From positions 62,001 to 126,000 of the forward strand of contig NZ_RJUD01000097.1 of the NCBI RefSeq assembly GCF_024343675.1: 64,000 nucleotides of DNA, in the 5' to 3' direction. The stretch comes from Lacihabitans sp. CS3-21 (GTDB taxonomy: Bacteria; Bacteroidota; Bacteroidia; Cytophagales; Spirosomataceae). This document shows positions 1 through 8,511 of this stretch, one piece after another (position 1 is the first letter of the stretch; every line of letters starts with the position of its first letter). The position numbers and the translations under genes were made by a program. The notes beneath the pieces were generated by a model that was given only the letters and a program-made list of their open reading frames with translations, had not been told where the DNA came from and ran no database searches.

Positions 1-675
1 TTTCCAGATTCGGGCAGTATTGATATTTTGGGATATGAACCCAAAAGCCGAAAACCCAGCTTTTTGTCAGAAGTATTTTTTGTTCCTGATGAGTTTACCT
101 TACCAGCTATTTCTGTCCAAAAGTATCTACAACTTTACACGCCTTTTTATCCCAATTTTAGCGAAACTGATTTTTACAACTATTTGATTGAGTTCGAAAT
201 TTCGGAGGAGGCAAAGCTCAACGGAATGTCTCATGGTGAACAGAAAAAGATGTTAATTGCTTTTGGTTTAGCTACAAATTCAAGGTTAATGTTAATGGAT
301 GAACCTACCAACGGCTTGGATATCCCTTCAAAAAGTAAGTTTAGAAAACTGGTAGCTTCCTATATTTCAGATGAGAAACTGGTAATTATTTCTACCCATC
401 AAGTGAGAGACTTAGATAATCTGATAGATCAGGTGATCATTTTGAAAGACAACGAGGTAATTCTGAAGTCGAGCATAGAAGAAATTAGTCGGAAATTATC
501 GTTTGGTGTTTTTGAGAATAAATCCTCAGATGTACTTTTTGGAGAAGAAACGATAGGTGGTAAACTGGGTGTAGTGAAAAATAAAACCAATGATGAAAGC
601 AAGGTGAATATCGAACATTTGTTTGGTGCGGCTATGAACGAACCCAAAGTAATCAAAGAAATATTTAATAAATAA
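1..675 (+). CDS. ABC transporter ATP-binding protein, 5' end cut by window edge
   Basis: The open frame runs in from base 1, so the first visible codon at 28 (TTG) is not the true start. The Walker A region lies outside the window. Visible parts are a degenerate signature motif (MSHGEQKKM in place of LSGGQ), Walker B plus D-loop (LMLMDEPTNGLD) and the switch His (STHQ). The C-terminal 70 or so residues are variable. The family energises export or antibiotic/peptide resistance from the cytoplasmic face of the inner membrane. The permease gene follows after 17 bases and a YtrA-type GntR regulator after that, so this matches the YtrA/YtrB type of self-regulated exporter operon. Substrate unknown. 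Confidence 0.9.
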   Translation, partial: FPDSGSIDILGYEPKSRKPSFLSEVFFVPDEFTLPAISVQKYLQLYTPFYPNFSETDFYNYLIEFEISEEAKLNGMSHGEQKKMLIAFGLATNSRLMLMDEPTNGLDIPSKSKFRKLVASYISDEKLVIISTHQVRDLDNLIDQVIILKDNEVILKSSIEEISRKLSFGVFENKSSDVLFGEETIGGKLGVVKNKTNDESKVNIEHLFGAAMNEPKVIKEIFNK

Positions 676-692
676 TTATAAATCAATGTATT

Positions 693-1511
693 ATGAATGA
701 TATTTTTAGTTTTAAGAGGTTTTGGTTTTTTGCCAAAAAAGAGATTTTTGAGAAGAGATTGCTTTTAATGGGTTTTTTATGTGTAACGAATATTATTTTT
801 CTTTTAACTTACTCATCGGGATCTGAAAATTCAGAACCCATACAATATCAACATATTTGTATATTCTTAGGAATTATACTTTCTCCATCAATTTTAGTTA
901 GTTTTTTACTTGGTAGTTTTTCGAAAAAAAATAGCTCTATCCAGTTTTTGACTCTTCCGGTTTCATTTTTTGAGAGATGGTTAGTAATACTTTTTATTAC
1001 TTTCGTAATTTATATACCCACGGTTTTATTTTCTTTGTATTTTATTGATTTCTACTTTGTTTCTCATTTTAGAGAATTAGCATTAGAAAAAAAACAGATA
1101 CCCTTACAAGTCATAGCTTCACGATTTGAATACATCGGATTTGTAATGAATCCAGCAAATAATATGTTTAAAGGTTATTTATTGGCATTAATTGTACTTA
1201 CTGGTTTTTTCACTTTAGGGGCTTTACATTTCAAAAATCTGTCCTTTTACAAAACTGCATTAACTGTTTTTCTGTTGTTTGTTGTTGTTATTTTCTACAG
1301 AAATATTGTATCAAAGTTTATTATTGGCGAAAATATCAATACCAATATCAATGATTTTGCTAATGCAATTGTCATTTTGAAAGATAATAATAGAATTTTT
1401 ATTGCATCCTCTGAAGGTGTTGCATTTGCAATAAACAATTTCTTTAAGATTATCTTGCCAGTTTGTCTTTGGCTGATTGCTCTAGTTGGATTTAAAGAAA
1501 AAGAAATTTAA
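693..1511 (+). CDS. ABC transporter permease-like membrane protein
   Basis: A 272-residue protein with about six hydrophobic segments (around residues 23-40, 54-74, 92-118, 158-178, 188-206 and 250-266) and no signal peptide or soluble domain. I recognise no motif beyond membrane topology. The role is inferred from position: it directly follows an ABC ATPase and precedes a YtrA-type regulator, the usual place of the membrane subunit. The loop at about 205-245 is hydrophilic. The gene is very AT-rich. It could carry a peptide or lipid, but nothing in the sequence identifies the substrate. Confidence 0.75.
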   Translation: MNDIFSFKRFWFFAKKEIFEKRLLLMGFLCVTNIIFLLTYSSGSENSEPIQYQHICIFLGIILSPSILVSFLLGSFSKKNSSIQFLTLPVSFFERWLVILFITFVIYIPTVLFSLYFIDFYFVSHFRELALEKKQIPLQVIASRFEYIGFVMNPANNMFKGYLLALIVLTGFFTLGALHFKNLSFYKTALTVFLLFVVVIFYRNIVSKFIIGENINTNINDFANAIVILKDNNRIFIASSEGVAFAINNFFKIILPVCLWLIALVGFKEKEI

Positions 1512-1516
1512 CTCCT

Positions 1517-1885
1517 ATGAATTTTAAGGATAAACAAGCGATTTATTTGCAAATAGCAGGTTATGTTTTGGAGCAAATTCTGCTTGGTGAAATACCCATT
1601 GGAAGCAAGATGCCCTCAATAAGAGATCTGGCTGTTCAAATAGAAGTAAACCCAAATACTGTTCAAAGAACGTACGATTTTTTACAACAAAAAGAGATAA
1701 TTTCTACTAAAAGAGGTATCGGATATTTTGTAAATGATGATGCTCGTGAAAAAATAATTGAGTTTAAAAAAGAGCAGTTTATCTCCGACGAATTACCTAA
1801 CGTTTTCAGGAGTCTACATCTTCTGGATATTGATTTTGATGAATTGAAAAAAAGATATTTAACATACATTGAAAATAATTTTTGA
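1517..1885 (+). CDS. GntR-family transcriptional regulator, YtrA subfamily
   Basis: A short (122 aa) GntR regulator. The winged helix-turn-helix covers about residues 8-76, with the typical run of 'IYLQIAGYVLEQI', 'GSKMPSIRDLA' and 'NPNTVQRTYDFLQ' followed by the wing 'GIGYFV'. The remaining C-terminal piece of about 45 residues is helical and too small for a FadR- or HutC-type effector domain, which is the hallmark of the YtrA subfamily. These proteins usually repress the ABC exporter operon they belong to. Here the gene lies 5 bases behind the permease, so autoregulation is likely. No operator was identified because the promoter is upstream of the window. Confidence 0.88.
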   Translation: MNFKDKQAIYLQIAGYVLEQILLGEIPIGSKMPSIRDLAVQIEVNPNTVQRTYDFLQQKEIISTKRGIGYFVNDDAREKIIEFKKEQFISDELPNVFRSLHLLDIDFDELKKRYLTYIENNF

Positions 1886-1889
1886 AAAG

Positions 1890-2576
1890 ATGAAATTAAG
1901 CACAAAACTTCTGTTGTTTCTATTGTTGACATTTATGGTTTTGGTAGTAATCAATGCGTTTTCGCTCAAAAGGAAATGGCAGAAAATAGATAAAACTAAT
2001 CCATTTTTGAATTATGAAAAGTTATCAGAGCGGACATTTAAATTTTTGAAGGTCAATGCTGCTAATGGTGTAACTGGAAGAGTAAATATTTTGAACATGA
2101 AGAAACCCCAATTGTTTGTTTCACATAATTGGGCTGATATGGTGACTTTTAAGTTTAAGGATGACACACTTTTTGTTGATTTTCTAAAAGATTCAGAAGG
2201 TAAAACCTTTACTTACGATAAGTTTGAGAAGTTGGTGATAATTACCTGTCCGAATGTCCATAGTATTGAAACTAATAATGTTTCAGTGGAGATAGATAGT
2301 TTAGGGCAGGACCAAATAAAGCTTTTAGGAAAAGGCTATGGTTCCTATGAGTTCAGGAAAATGAAAATAAGAGATTTTGAAATAGCATTAAGTGGCAATT
2401 CATCTTGTAACTTTTATGTGCCAGAAGTTCAAAAAATAGCTTTTTTAAAGGCTAAATTATCAGATAAGTCCAATTTAAATATTCGAGCTATTCTTCCTGG
2501 AAAAATATTATTGGAAAATGGCCTTGAAACAGGCTTAGAAATGAATGGGGCAACCTTAAAGCTTCTTGGAAAATAA
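1890..2576 (+). CDS. membrane-anchored beta-rich protein of unknown function (DUF2807-like pattern)
   Basis: The ATG at 1890 is preferred over the TTG at 1869, which would overlap the regulator gene; from 1890 the spacing to the GntR stop is 4 bases. The 228-residue product has one N-terminal membrane segment (about residues 5-21) and then a beta-rich outside region. The pattern of alternating short strands, with segments such as 'LVIITCPNVHSIETNNV', resembles the head/lid domains (DUF2807 type) of putative autotransporter-adhesin proteins. This is a resemblance of style only, not a recognised match. It is last in the ABC/GntR operon and may sit in the periplasm as an accessory factor of that exporter. 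Confidence 0.7.
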   Translation: MKLSTKLLLFLLLTFMVLVVINAFSLKRKWQKIDKTNPFLNYEKLSERTFKFLKVNAANGVTGRVNILNMKKPQLFVSHNWADMVTFKFKDDTLFVDFLKDSEGKTFTYDKFEKLVIITCPNVHSIETNNVSVEIDSLGQDQIKLLGKGYGSYEFRKMKIRDFEIALSGNSSCNFYVPEVQKIAFLKAKLSDKSNLNIRAILPGKILLENGLETGLEMNGATLKLLGK

Positions 2577-2579
2577 TTT

Positions 2580-3692
2580 CTAAAGTGTGTTTTTGATAAG
2601 GATTCCAATCTCTTTCCCTGTTTCAAAAAGTAATTCCGCAGCATTTGCCTTTGCGAAATCCAAAGACATTTCAGGCGTTTTGATTTGAAAGGTTTTTATG
2701 ATGTTTGGTTTATCAGTTAAGTCTGTTTCAACCGTTCCACCTATTAAAATCACTTTTCTCCGATTTGAGTTTTCAAGGAGTTTCGATATAAGTTTGCCAT
2801 TCCAAGTTTGTGAATCAATTCTGCCTTCGCCAGAAATAATAATATCTGATTGGTCTATTTTGGTCTCTAAATCACATATTTTGAAGATTTCTTCTGCGGC
2901 TGAAACTACTTTTGCTCCAAGAAATGCATAGGCTCCACCAGCCAATCCACCAGCAGCTCCGCTTCCTGCAACAGTTTGCAAATCAATGTTTTTGGTTAGT
3001 TTCAGAACCGAATTTAGGTTTTGTAGTCCTTTGTCCAAAAAGTCTATTTGTTCAGGATTCGCACCTTTTTGTTTGGCATAAATATATGCCGCACCATTTT
3101 CTCCGAAAAAGGGATTGGTGACATCTGTGGCCACGATAAATTCGGTTTTTGAGAGGTCAAATACACTTTGGTAGGCTATGGTATGAATTTCATTCAAGCC
3201 CTCACCATTTGGGTTCAATGTATTTTCATTTGTATCCAAGAATATATAGCCCAAAGCAGCCGCCATGCCTATTCCACCATCATTGGTAGCAGAGCCGCCG
3301 ACAAAAAGTATAACTTTTTTCGCTTGTCTTTTCAAGGCATGGGCTATCAATTCGCCTGTTCCTAAAGTGGTAGTTTTTAAAGGATTTCGCTCTTTATCAG
3401 TGACAAGTTCGAGCCCAGAGATTTGAGCCATTTCTACAAAAGCAGTTTTGGTTTTTTCATCCCAAAGATATTGGCTTTCTATTTTTCTAAAAAGGGGATC
3501 AGAAGCCATGCACTGAACATACTCCAAATCTCCTTTGATGGCCTCCAAAGTTCCTTCACCACCATCTGCCAAAGGCAAAAGTGTGATTTCAGCCGTCGGA
3601 AAAGTGTTTTTTATCCCTTTGGCTAGGCTTTCAGCTACTTTTTGGGCTGAAAGCGAATCTTTAAATGAATCTGGGGCAATGAGAATCCGCAT
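2580..3692 (-). CDS. glxK: glycerate kinase
   Basis: A 370-residue member of the GlxK/GarK glycerate kinase family, close to the usual 370-380. It phosphorylates D-glycerate with ATP to a phosphoglycerate, feeding glycolysis from glyoxylate or serine breakdown. Visible family signs are the N-terminal 'ILIAPDSFKDSLSA', 'LPLADGGEGT' at about 40, the glycine-rich 'VGGSATNDGGIGMA' at about 131-144 and 'GSGAAGGLAGG' at about 244. The start ATG overlaps the stop of the LytTR regulator gene by one base (TAATG), so it is translationally coupled to a two-component system, which is an unusual partner. Confidence 0.93.
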   Translation of the reverse strand: MRILIAPDSFKDSLSAQKVAESLAKGIKNTFPTAEITLLPLADGGEGTLEAIKGDLEYVQCMASDPLFRKIESQYLWDEKTKTAFVEMAQISGLELVTDKERNPLKTTTLGTGELIAHALKRQAKKVILFVGGSATNDGGIGMAAALGYIFLDTNENTLNPNGEGLNEIHTIAYQSVFDLSKTEFIVATDVTNPFFGENGAAYIYAKQKGANPEQIDFLDKGLQNLNSVLKLTKNIDLQTVAGSGAAGGLAGGAYAFLGAKVVSAAEEIFKICDLETKIDQSDIIISGEGRIDSQTWNGKLISKLLENSNRRKVILIGGTVETDLTDKPNIIKTFQIKTPEMSLDFAKANAAELLFETGKEIGILIKNTL

Positions 3693-4438
3693 TATAAACT
3701 CATTAAATCCTTGAACTTTATGGCTTGGCGACGAGATATTTCAATTTTTTCTAGTGGCGTACTTTTCTCGCCTCCTTTGAGTGTAACCAATAATCCTCCT
3801 GAAAACCAAGGCTCTATTTTTTCTACCCATTGTAAGTTGATGATGTGTTTGCGGTTGGCTCTAAAGAAGCTTTTAGGGTCAAGTTTTTCTTCCAAACTAT
3901 TCAAAGACTTCAAAATCATTGGTTTTTGGTCTTCAAAGTGTAGCCTAACGTAATTTCCCATAGACTCAAAAAGTCTAACTTTCCCAAGTTTTACAAACCA
4001 ACATTTCTCGCCGTCTTTTACGAAGACTTGGTCGTTTTCTGTTAGATATTGAACGTTAGGATCGGATGAAAGTTTCTCTGAACGCTTAATTTCGGCCTCA
4101 ACTTTTGCGATGGCTTCAGCTAGTCGGCTGCTGTCAATGGGTTTCATTAGGTAGTCTAAAGCATTGTACTCGAATGCCTTAAGGGCATATTCGTCGTATG
4201 CCGTAGTAAAAATAACTTCTGGAACTCTGTCCTCAATGATTTCTAAAAGTTCAAATCCATTCTTGCCGGGCATCTGAATGTCTAGGAATAGCAAATCTGG
4301 TTGATGTTCATCAATGAGTTCAATGGCTTCATCGGCATTGGCTGCTTCGGCCACAACATTGATTTTTGGAAATTCTTCCAAAAGTCTCTTCAGTTCATTC
4401 CTTGCAAGTCTTTCGTCGTCGATAATGATGGTTTTCAT
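3692..4438 (-). CDS. LytTR-family response regulator
   Basis: A 248-residue response regulator. The receiver domain covers about residues 1-115, with acidic residues D7/D8, phospho-acceptor D53 in 'LLFLDIQMPG' and the conserved K99 in 'DYLMKPI'. A LytTR DNA-binding domain fills about 140-246. Such proteins bind short direct repeats as dimers. Its start overlaps the stop of the kinase gene by 4 bases (ATGA) and its stop overlaps the glycerate kinase start by one base, so the three genes form one tight operon. Targets are unknown. Confidence 0.95.
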   Translation of the reverse strand: MKTIIIDDERLARNELKRLLEEFPKINVVAEAANADEAIELIDEHQPDLLFLDIQMPGKNGFELLEIIEDRVPEVIFTTAYDEYALKAFEYNALDYLMKPIDSSRLAEAIAKVEAEIKRSEKLSSDPNVQYLTENDQVFVKDGEKCWFVKLGKVRLFESMGNYVRLHFEDQKPMILKSLNSLEEKLDPKSFFRANRKHIINLQWVEKIEPWFSGGLLVTLKGGEKSTPLEKIEISRRQAIKFKDLMSL

Positions 4439-5484
4439 ATACTTAGAGGTATTTTTATGACAGCGGTAACTGTCTGGTGATCTTCTTGATAAATTTCGAA
4501 AGAGGCGTTTTTGCCGTACAACAATTGTAAACGTTTCTCGGTATTTTTAAGCCCGAATCCGCCATCAATATTTGCGTTTTCGGTATTTTTTAGAACGCCT
4601 GTATTCCTGATTTTGATTACTAAATTATTAAAAACTTTGCTAGTGTTGATTTCTACATAACCCCATCTTGCTGCTTTTTGCACGCCATGTTTTATCGCAT
4701 TTTCTACTAAAGTTTGCAACATCATCGGTGGCACCTGGATATTGAGTGTATTCACGTCTACATCCCACATGATTTGTAAACGTTCCTCGTATCGTACTTT
4801 CTCGAGTTCCAGGTAGTCTTCAATGGTTTTCAGTTCTTCTTTGAGCGAAATAGTGGTTTTTCTGTCAGCCACCAGTGCACTCCGTAATATATTCGACAAC
4901 TGTGTAATGCCCTTCTGCGACTTGGTGGGATCTTCCAATACCAAAGCCCTGATACTATTCAAGGCATTAAACATAAAATGCGGATTTATTTGTGCTCTTA
5001 ATATTTTTGCTTCGGTGGCTTCTATGGAAGTTTGGAGTTTTATGCGTTCAATGGCATCAATGCGGCGTTCGTTGGTGTAGGCATAAAAAATATACACCAA
5101 AACCCAAATCAAAATCGGTTTGCTGAGATTGACCAAATATACAATATCTCTTAGCAACCAGTTGGATTTGGAGGTGTCTATAATGTCTTCATCTAAACTG
5201 ATGTTGATGGCATAAAACAAAAACGTAATCAGCAAAATGCCAATAAAACTTCTGATAATAAGCTGAGGAATAGAGAGTTTTATCCAGTTGTATTTTTTGA
5301 AAACTACCCTAAATAAATGGGTGAGCGAAATGCCCACCAGAATGTTTATGATAGAATTAAAAACGAGGTTTTCGAGTTCTTCGTAGTTGAAATTCCAAAA
5401 CAAAAAATAGTTGATGAAGTCGGAAAGGGTGTATAAAGTCCATCCCGAAATTTGAAAAAGCCAATACGACTGCTTAAAATTCAT
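4435..5484 (-). CDS. LytS/YehU-type sensor histidine kinase
   Basis: A 349-residue membrane kinase. Four hydrophobic segments (about 8-28, 42-60, 75-95 and 115-136) form the sensor region, with no large periplasmic domain. The His_kinase domain follows, with the phospho-acceptor H169 in 'INPHFMFNALN', and then an HATPase domain with N-box N262 in 'ENAIKHG' and a 'GGFGLKNTEKRL' G-box near 310. It would phosphorylate the LytTR regulator encoded immediately downstream. The signal is unknown; no ligand domain is present, so membrane state or a small lipophilic cue is possible. Confidence 0.94.
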   Translation of the reverse strand: MNFKQSYWLFQISGWTLYTLSDFINYFLFWNFNYEELENLVFNSIINILVGISLTHLFRVVFKKYNWIKLSIPQLIIRSFIGILLITFLFYAINISLDEDIIDTSKSNWLLRDIVYLVNLSKPILIWVLVYIFYAYTNERRIDAIERIKLQTSIEATEAKILRAQINPHFMFNALNSIRALVLEDPTKSQKGITQLSNILRSALVADRKTTISLKEELKTIEDYLELEKVRYEERLQIMWDVDVNTLNIQVPPMMLQTLVENAIKHGVQKAARWGYVEINTSKVFNNLVIKIRNTGVLKNTENANIDGGFGLKNTEKRLQLLYGKNASFEIYQEDHQTVTAVIKIPLSI

Positions 5485-5598
5485 TCGTCAAATATTTTCT
5501 CAAAACTACAAATTATGAAAATTTAAATTGAATCTTCTTTACTGTCGGGGATTTTTATTGCCGAAAGGCGGAAATATGGTTTTATGTTTTTTTTGAAA

Positions 5599-6219
5599 TT
5601 ATTCCAAATGACTCACATCGTTTCTTGAAAGTATCTCAAAAGCATCCTTGGCATAGCAATATTCTAGTTTATACAAACAGGTATTTTGATGCGGAAAAGT
5701 ATCCATGTCAGAAATCGGTAGATTGGAAATATGCGATAACAACACCCGCATGGCTCGTCCGTGCATGGCTACTAGGATGAGTTTTTCTTCAGAATTTTCA
5801 ATGATTTTCTTAAGTCCAACTTTCAATCTATCAGCCACTTCTACAGGACTTTCTCCACCTGTTGGTTTTAGATTTATATTTCCTTCGCTCCAACTTTTGG
5901 TTAGATGGGCGTAATACGCATTGTCTTCCGTAGTAGGTTCTTGGCCTTCTTTTTCGCCCCAACTGATTTCGTTAAGTTCAGGTAAAATATCATGGGGAAT
6001 TCCTTTTTTTATAAATTTTTCGACTGTTTGATGGGTGCGAACTAGGGCTGAGGTATATACTTTTTGGAATTGAATATCACCATATTTGGTATGAAATGCC
6101 TCTGCTTGATTTCTGCCTGTTTCATTCAGATCAGCATCAATGCCGCTTCCTTGCACTATTCCTCTTTTGTTATAATCCGTTTCTCCGTGTCTTATTAAAT
6201 AGATTTCTTTTTTTGACAT
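5599..6219 (-). CDS. histidine phosphatase (phosphoglycerate mutase-like)
   Basis: A 206-residue histidine-phosphatase-superfamily protein. The catalytic R10-H11-G12 sits in 'YLIRHGETDYN', the acid/base Glu lies in 'LNEISWGEKEG', and the second His lies in 'VAMHGRAMRVLL'. I start it at 6219 (MSKKE): the longer frame to 6387 would run across the divergent promoters and into the opposing thioesterase gene. Members act as cofactor-dependent phosphoglycerate mutases, alpha-ribazole phosphatases or general phosphatases, and the sequence does not separate these. A minus-strand -7 box lies at 6253-6260. Confidence 0.9.
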   Translation of the reverse strand: MSKKEIYLIRHGETDYNKRGIVQGSGIDADLNETGRNQAEAFHTKYGDIQFQKVYTSALVRTHQTVEKFIKKGIPHDILPELNEISWGEKEGQEPTTEDNAYYAHLTKSWSEGNINLKPTGGESPVEVADRLKVGLKKIIENSEEKLILVAMHGRAMRVLLSHISNLPISDMDTFPHQNTCLYKLEYCYAKDAFEILSRNDVSHLE

Positions 6220-6243
6220 AAGTATAATTCCCCTCTTTTTAGA

Positions 6244-6251
6244 TATTTTTG
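6244..6251 (+). promoter_or_regulatory. -7 box TATTTTTG for the hotdog thioesterase gene
   Basis: Matches the Bacteroidota TAnnTTTG box and lies 20 bases before the ATG at 6272. No TTG occurs at 17-23 bases upstream. It is back to back with the minus-strand box at 6253-6260. Confidence 0.5.
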
Positions 6252-6252
6252 A

Positions 6253-6260
6253 CAAATTTA
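6253..6260 (-). promoter_or_regulatory. -7 box TAAATTTG for the histidine phosphatase gene
   Basis: Reads TAAATTTG on the minus strand, 33 bases before the ATG at 6219. One base separates it from the plus-strand box, so the two promoters would compete for polymerase. It supports the short start of the phosphatase. Confidence 0.48.
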
Positions 6261-6271
6261 CATAGAATACC

Positions 6272-6685
6272 ATGTTTAATAAAAATTTTGATTTAGAAAG
6301 CCTCAATGCTTTTGGTAAAAACACACTTCCAGGACTTATTGGAATTGAATTTACAGAGCTTGGCGACGATTTTATAATTGCCCGCATGCCAGTAGATAGT
6401 CGTACACATCAGCCATTTGGGATTTTGCATGGCGGTGCTTCTGTTGTTTTGGCTGAAACTATTGGAAGTATTGCATCCATGTTATGTTTAGAAAACCCCG
6501 AACTACAAAAGGCCGTAGGTTTAGAAATCAATGCGAATCACCTGAGAGCAGTAAAAACTGGTTGGGTTTATGGCAAAGTGACACCCATTCATGTGGGGGC
6601 AAAAACCCACGTGTGGGATATAAAGATTACCAACGAAGAAAATAAACCTGTTTGTATTTGCAGATTAACTACCATGATAATCTAG
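6272..6685 (+). CDS. hotdog-fold acyl-CoA thioesterase (PaaI/YdiI type)
   Basis: A single hotdog domain of 137 residues. The family signature is H53-G54-G55 in 'LHGGASVVLAETIGS', with E62 as the likely catalytic acid, and the dimer strand 'KTHVWDIKITNEENKPVCICRLT' region closes the protein. Relatives hydrolyse aryl- or short acyl-CoA esters, including 1,4-dihydroxy-2-naphthoyl-CoA in menaquinone synthesis (MenI/YdiI) and phenylacetyl-CoA derivatives (PaaI). No menaquinone or phenylacetate gene is nearby, so the substrate remains open. It is divergent from the histidine phosphatase gene with a shared 52-base control region. Confidence 0.9.
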   Translation: MFNKNFDLESLNAFGKNTLPGLIGIEFTELGDDFIIARMPVDSRTHQPFGILHGGASVVLAETIGSIASMLCLENPELQKAVGLEINANHLRAVKTGWVYGKVTPIHVGAKTHVWDIKITNEENKPVCICRLTTMII

Positions 6686-6742
6686 TATAAACCTATCCTT
6701 TGGCTCAGTTTTTGCTGTGATTTCTCCGTAATTTCACCCAAT

Positions 6743-7546
6743 ATGCATAAATTATTTCTTGTTTTTTTTGTTTTCATAAGCTCGTTTGGAATGGCTCAAA
6801 TAACTAAGCCAGACACGGCAAATATGCCCATTGATACCAGTTTGAAGGTTAAACCCATCGTTTTTGACACCATGAGTTATTCTGAAGAATATCGACGTGA
6901 CAAATGGAGGTTTTCTTGGGGAGCTAGAATAGGCGGGAGCCGAGGGAAATATACCATCAATGAGAATACCATTGATCAAGTTGGTCCAAGCGGTCTTCCT
7001 GTGTTAGATCAAAACGGCAAAATCGTCAAGAATCAGTTTGTTAATAATAAACTTTTTGGGACGGGTTACAGCGGTGGAGTTTTTGCAAGATTTGTTAGAG
7101 GTTCATTTTTTATTCAACCTGAATTGATGTATTCGTCCAAAGCAGGCAAATTTGATTTGCTAAAAAACGATGGGAGTTTATACAAGCGTGTGAACGGTTC
7201 ATTCTCATCTTTGGATATGCCACTTTTGATTGGAATTCGATCTAATAAATCTCGTGTGTTTTTTGGACCAACTGTTAATTTTGCCTACAAACTCAATAAT
7301 GAAATGAAAGGTGCTCTTTCAGAATTTATTGCCGAAGAAAAACTCAACCACCAGTTTTTTAATAGGCCTATCATGAATTTTAATGTGGGTTTAGGTTTCG
7401 AGTTTGGGTCGTTTTTCTTTGATGTACGTTACGAAAAAAGTATAAAATCTTACTCTTTGCAGAATATTGGGCCAAGTAATTCGCCTAAATTATTTAATCT
7501 AAAAGCTGACGGATTTCATGTTAGTATAGGTTTTATTCATAAATAA
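6743..7546 (+). CDS. outer-membrane beta-barrel protein (PorT-like)
   Basis: A 267-residue protein with a signal peptide (MHKLFLVFFVFISSFGMAQ, cleavage after about residue 19), a Pro/Asp-rich linker and then alternating amphipathic strands. Lines such as 'GTGYSGGVFARFVRGSFFIQPELMYSSKAG' and a closing 'GFHVSIGFIHK' are typical of small 8-10-stranded outer-membrane barrels of the OMP_b-brl/PorT kind in Bacteroidota. No enzymatic motif is present. It is transcribed in line between the thioesterase and the patatin gene but with enough spacing (57 and 53 bases) to be separate units. Confidence 0.78.
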   Translation: MHKLFLVFFVFISSFGMAQITKPDTANMPIDTSLKVKPIVFDTMSYSEEYRRDKWRFSWGARIGGSRGKYTINENTIDQVGPSGLPVLDQNGKIVKNQFVNNKLFGTGYSGGVFARFVRGSFFIQPELMYSSKAGKFDLLKNDGSLYKRVNGSFSSLDMPLLIGIRSNKSRVFFGPTVNFAYKLNNEMKGALSEFIAEEKLNHQFFNRPIMNFNVGLGFEFGSFFFDVRYEKSIKSYSLQNIGPSNSPKLFNLKADGFHVSIGFIHK

Positions 7547-7571
7547 TTCCGAATTTTTACTGTTTCTGTTC

Positions 7572-7579
7572 TATTTTTG
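7572..7579 (+). promoter_or_regulatory. -7 box TATTTTTG before the patatin gene
   Basis: TAnnTTTG match 20 bases upstream of the ATG at 7600, in the 53-base gap after the barrel gene. No TTG at the expected distance, so only the -7 element supports it. Confidence 0.45.
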
Positions 7580-7599
7580 GTAAAAATATATAATTTCAC

Positions 7600-8511
7600 A
7601 TGAAAGCATTGGTTTTGGGTGGAGGCTCATTGAAAGGTGCATGGCAGGTTGGGGCAATTCAAGCAGTTTTAGAAACTGGCTTTAAGCCAGACATGATTTA
7701 TGGCATTTCTGCTGGGGCACTCAATGCCGCATTTATGGTGAACGAAGCCGGACTTCAATTCAAGGCCAATCAAGAAATCAATTGGGATTTGGTAAATAAA
7801 AAGCTGCTACAGTTTTGGTTAGAAAACATCACCCAACCATCTGATATTGGTATATTAAAATCAAAATGGACGCTTGGAATTGATACTTTAATGAGCAGAT
7901 TTGATGGGCTTTTAGATACCAATCCACTTCATGAAAAACTCAAAAAATATTTAGACTTAACGGTTTTACGAAGAAGCCCGATTGCTTTGAAAGTTGGTGC
8001 AGTGAATATTCATACGGGCGAAATGCACTATGCAGATCCACTTGAGCAGCATTTTTTAGATTTTCTTAGGGCAAGCAGTTCATTGCCCATCATTATGCCG
8101 GGTATTCAGATTGGCAACGACAACAAAGAAGTGTATTTGGATGGCGGAATAAGAGAGGTGGTGCCTTTGAAAAAAGCGATTGCTGACGGAGCCACAGAGA
8201 TTTATGCCATAGCCACACATCCAAAAAAGCGAGAAATGGAGCCTATTAATTACCGAAGTTTATTGACTTTGATTGAACGAATAAAGGATATTTCCGTAAA
8301 TCAACTTGAAAACAATGACTTGGAATGGGCAGAGCATTATAACCAAAACTTGGTGTCGTTGGCAGGCTTTAGTTTCAATAAAAAAATAAAACTCACGGTC
8401 ATTAGGCCAGATGTTTCTGTAAATATCAAACTTACGGATTTCGACATAGAAGTAATTAAAGCCATCATAAAAGAGGGTTATGAAAAGGCATATACGGTTT
8501 TGAATGCTTAG
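7600..8511 (+). CDS. patatin-like phospholipase
   Basis: A 303-residue patatin-domain protein. The oxyanion hole is the glycine run 'LGGGSLKGAWQVGAI' (residues 6-20), the nucleophile is S37 in G-I-S-A-G, and the partner Asp is D181 in 'YLDGGIREVVP'. With the full Ser-Asp dyad it should be an active acyl hydrolase acting on phospholipid or lysophospholipid. There is no signal peptide or barrel domain, so it is cytoplasmic or membrane-associated, unlike the PlpD type. Its stop codon overlaps that of the convergent MFS gene by 4 bases, leaving no room for a terminator. Confidence 0.92.
   Translation: MKALVLGGGSLKGAWQVGAIQAVLETGFKPDMIYGISAGALNAAFMVNEAGLQFKANQEINWDLVNKKLLQFWLENITQPSDIGILKSKWTLGIDTLMSRFDGLLDTNPLHEKLKKYLDLTVLRRSPIALKVGAVNIHTGEMHYADPLEQHFLDFLRASSSLPIIMPGIQIGNDNKEVYLDGGIREVVPLKKAIADGATEIYAIATHPKKREMEPINYRSLLTLIERIKDISVNQLENNDLEWAEHYNQNLVSLAGFSFNKKIKLTVIRPDVSVNIKLTDFDIEVIKAIIKEGYEKAYTVLNA

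Noticed and set aside
6220-6387. Longer N-terminus of the histidine phosphatase
   Set aside because: It would overlap the divergent thioesterase gene and both promoters; the shorter start gives the normal family N-terminus.
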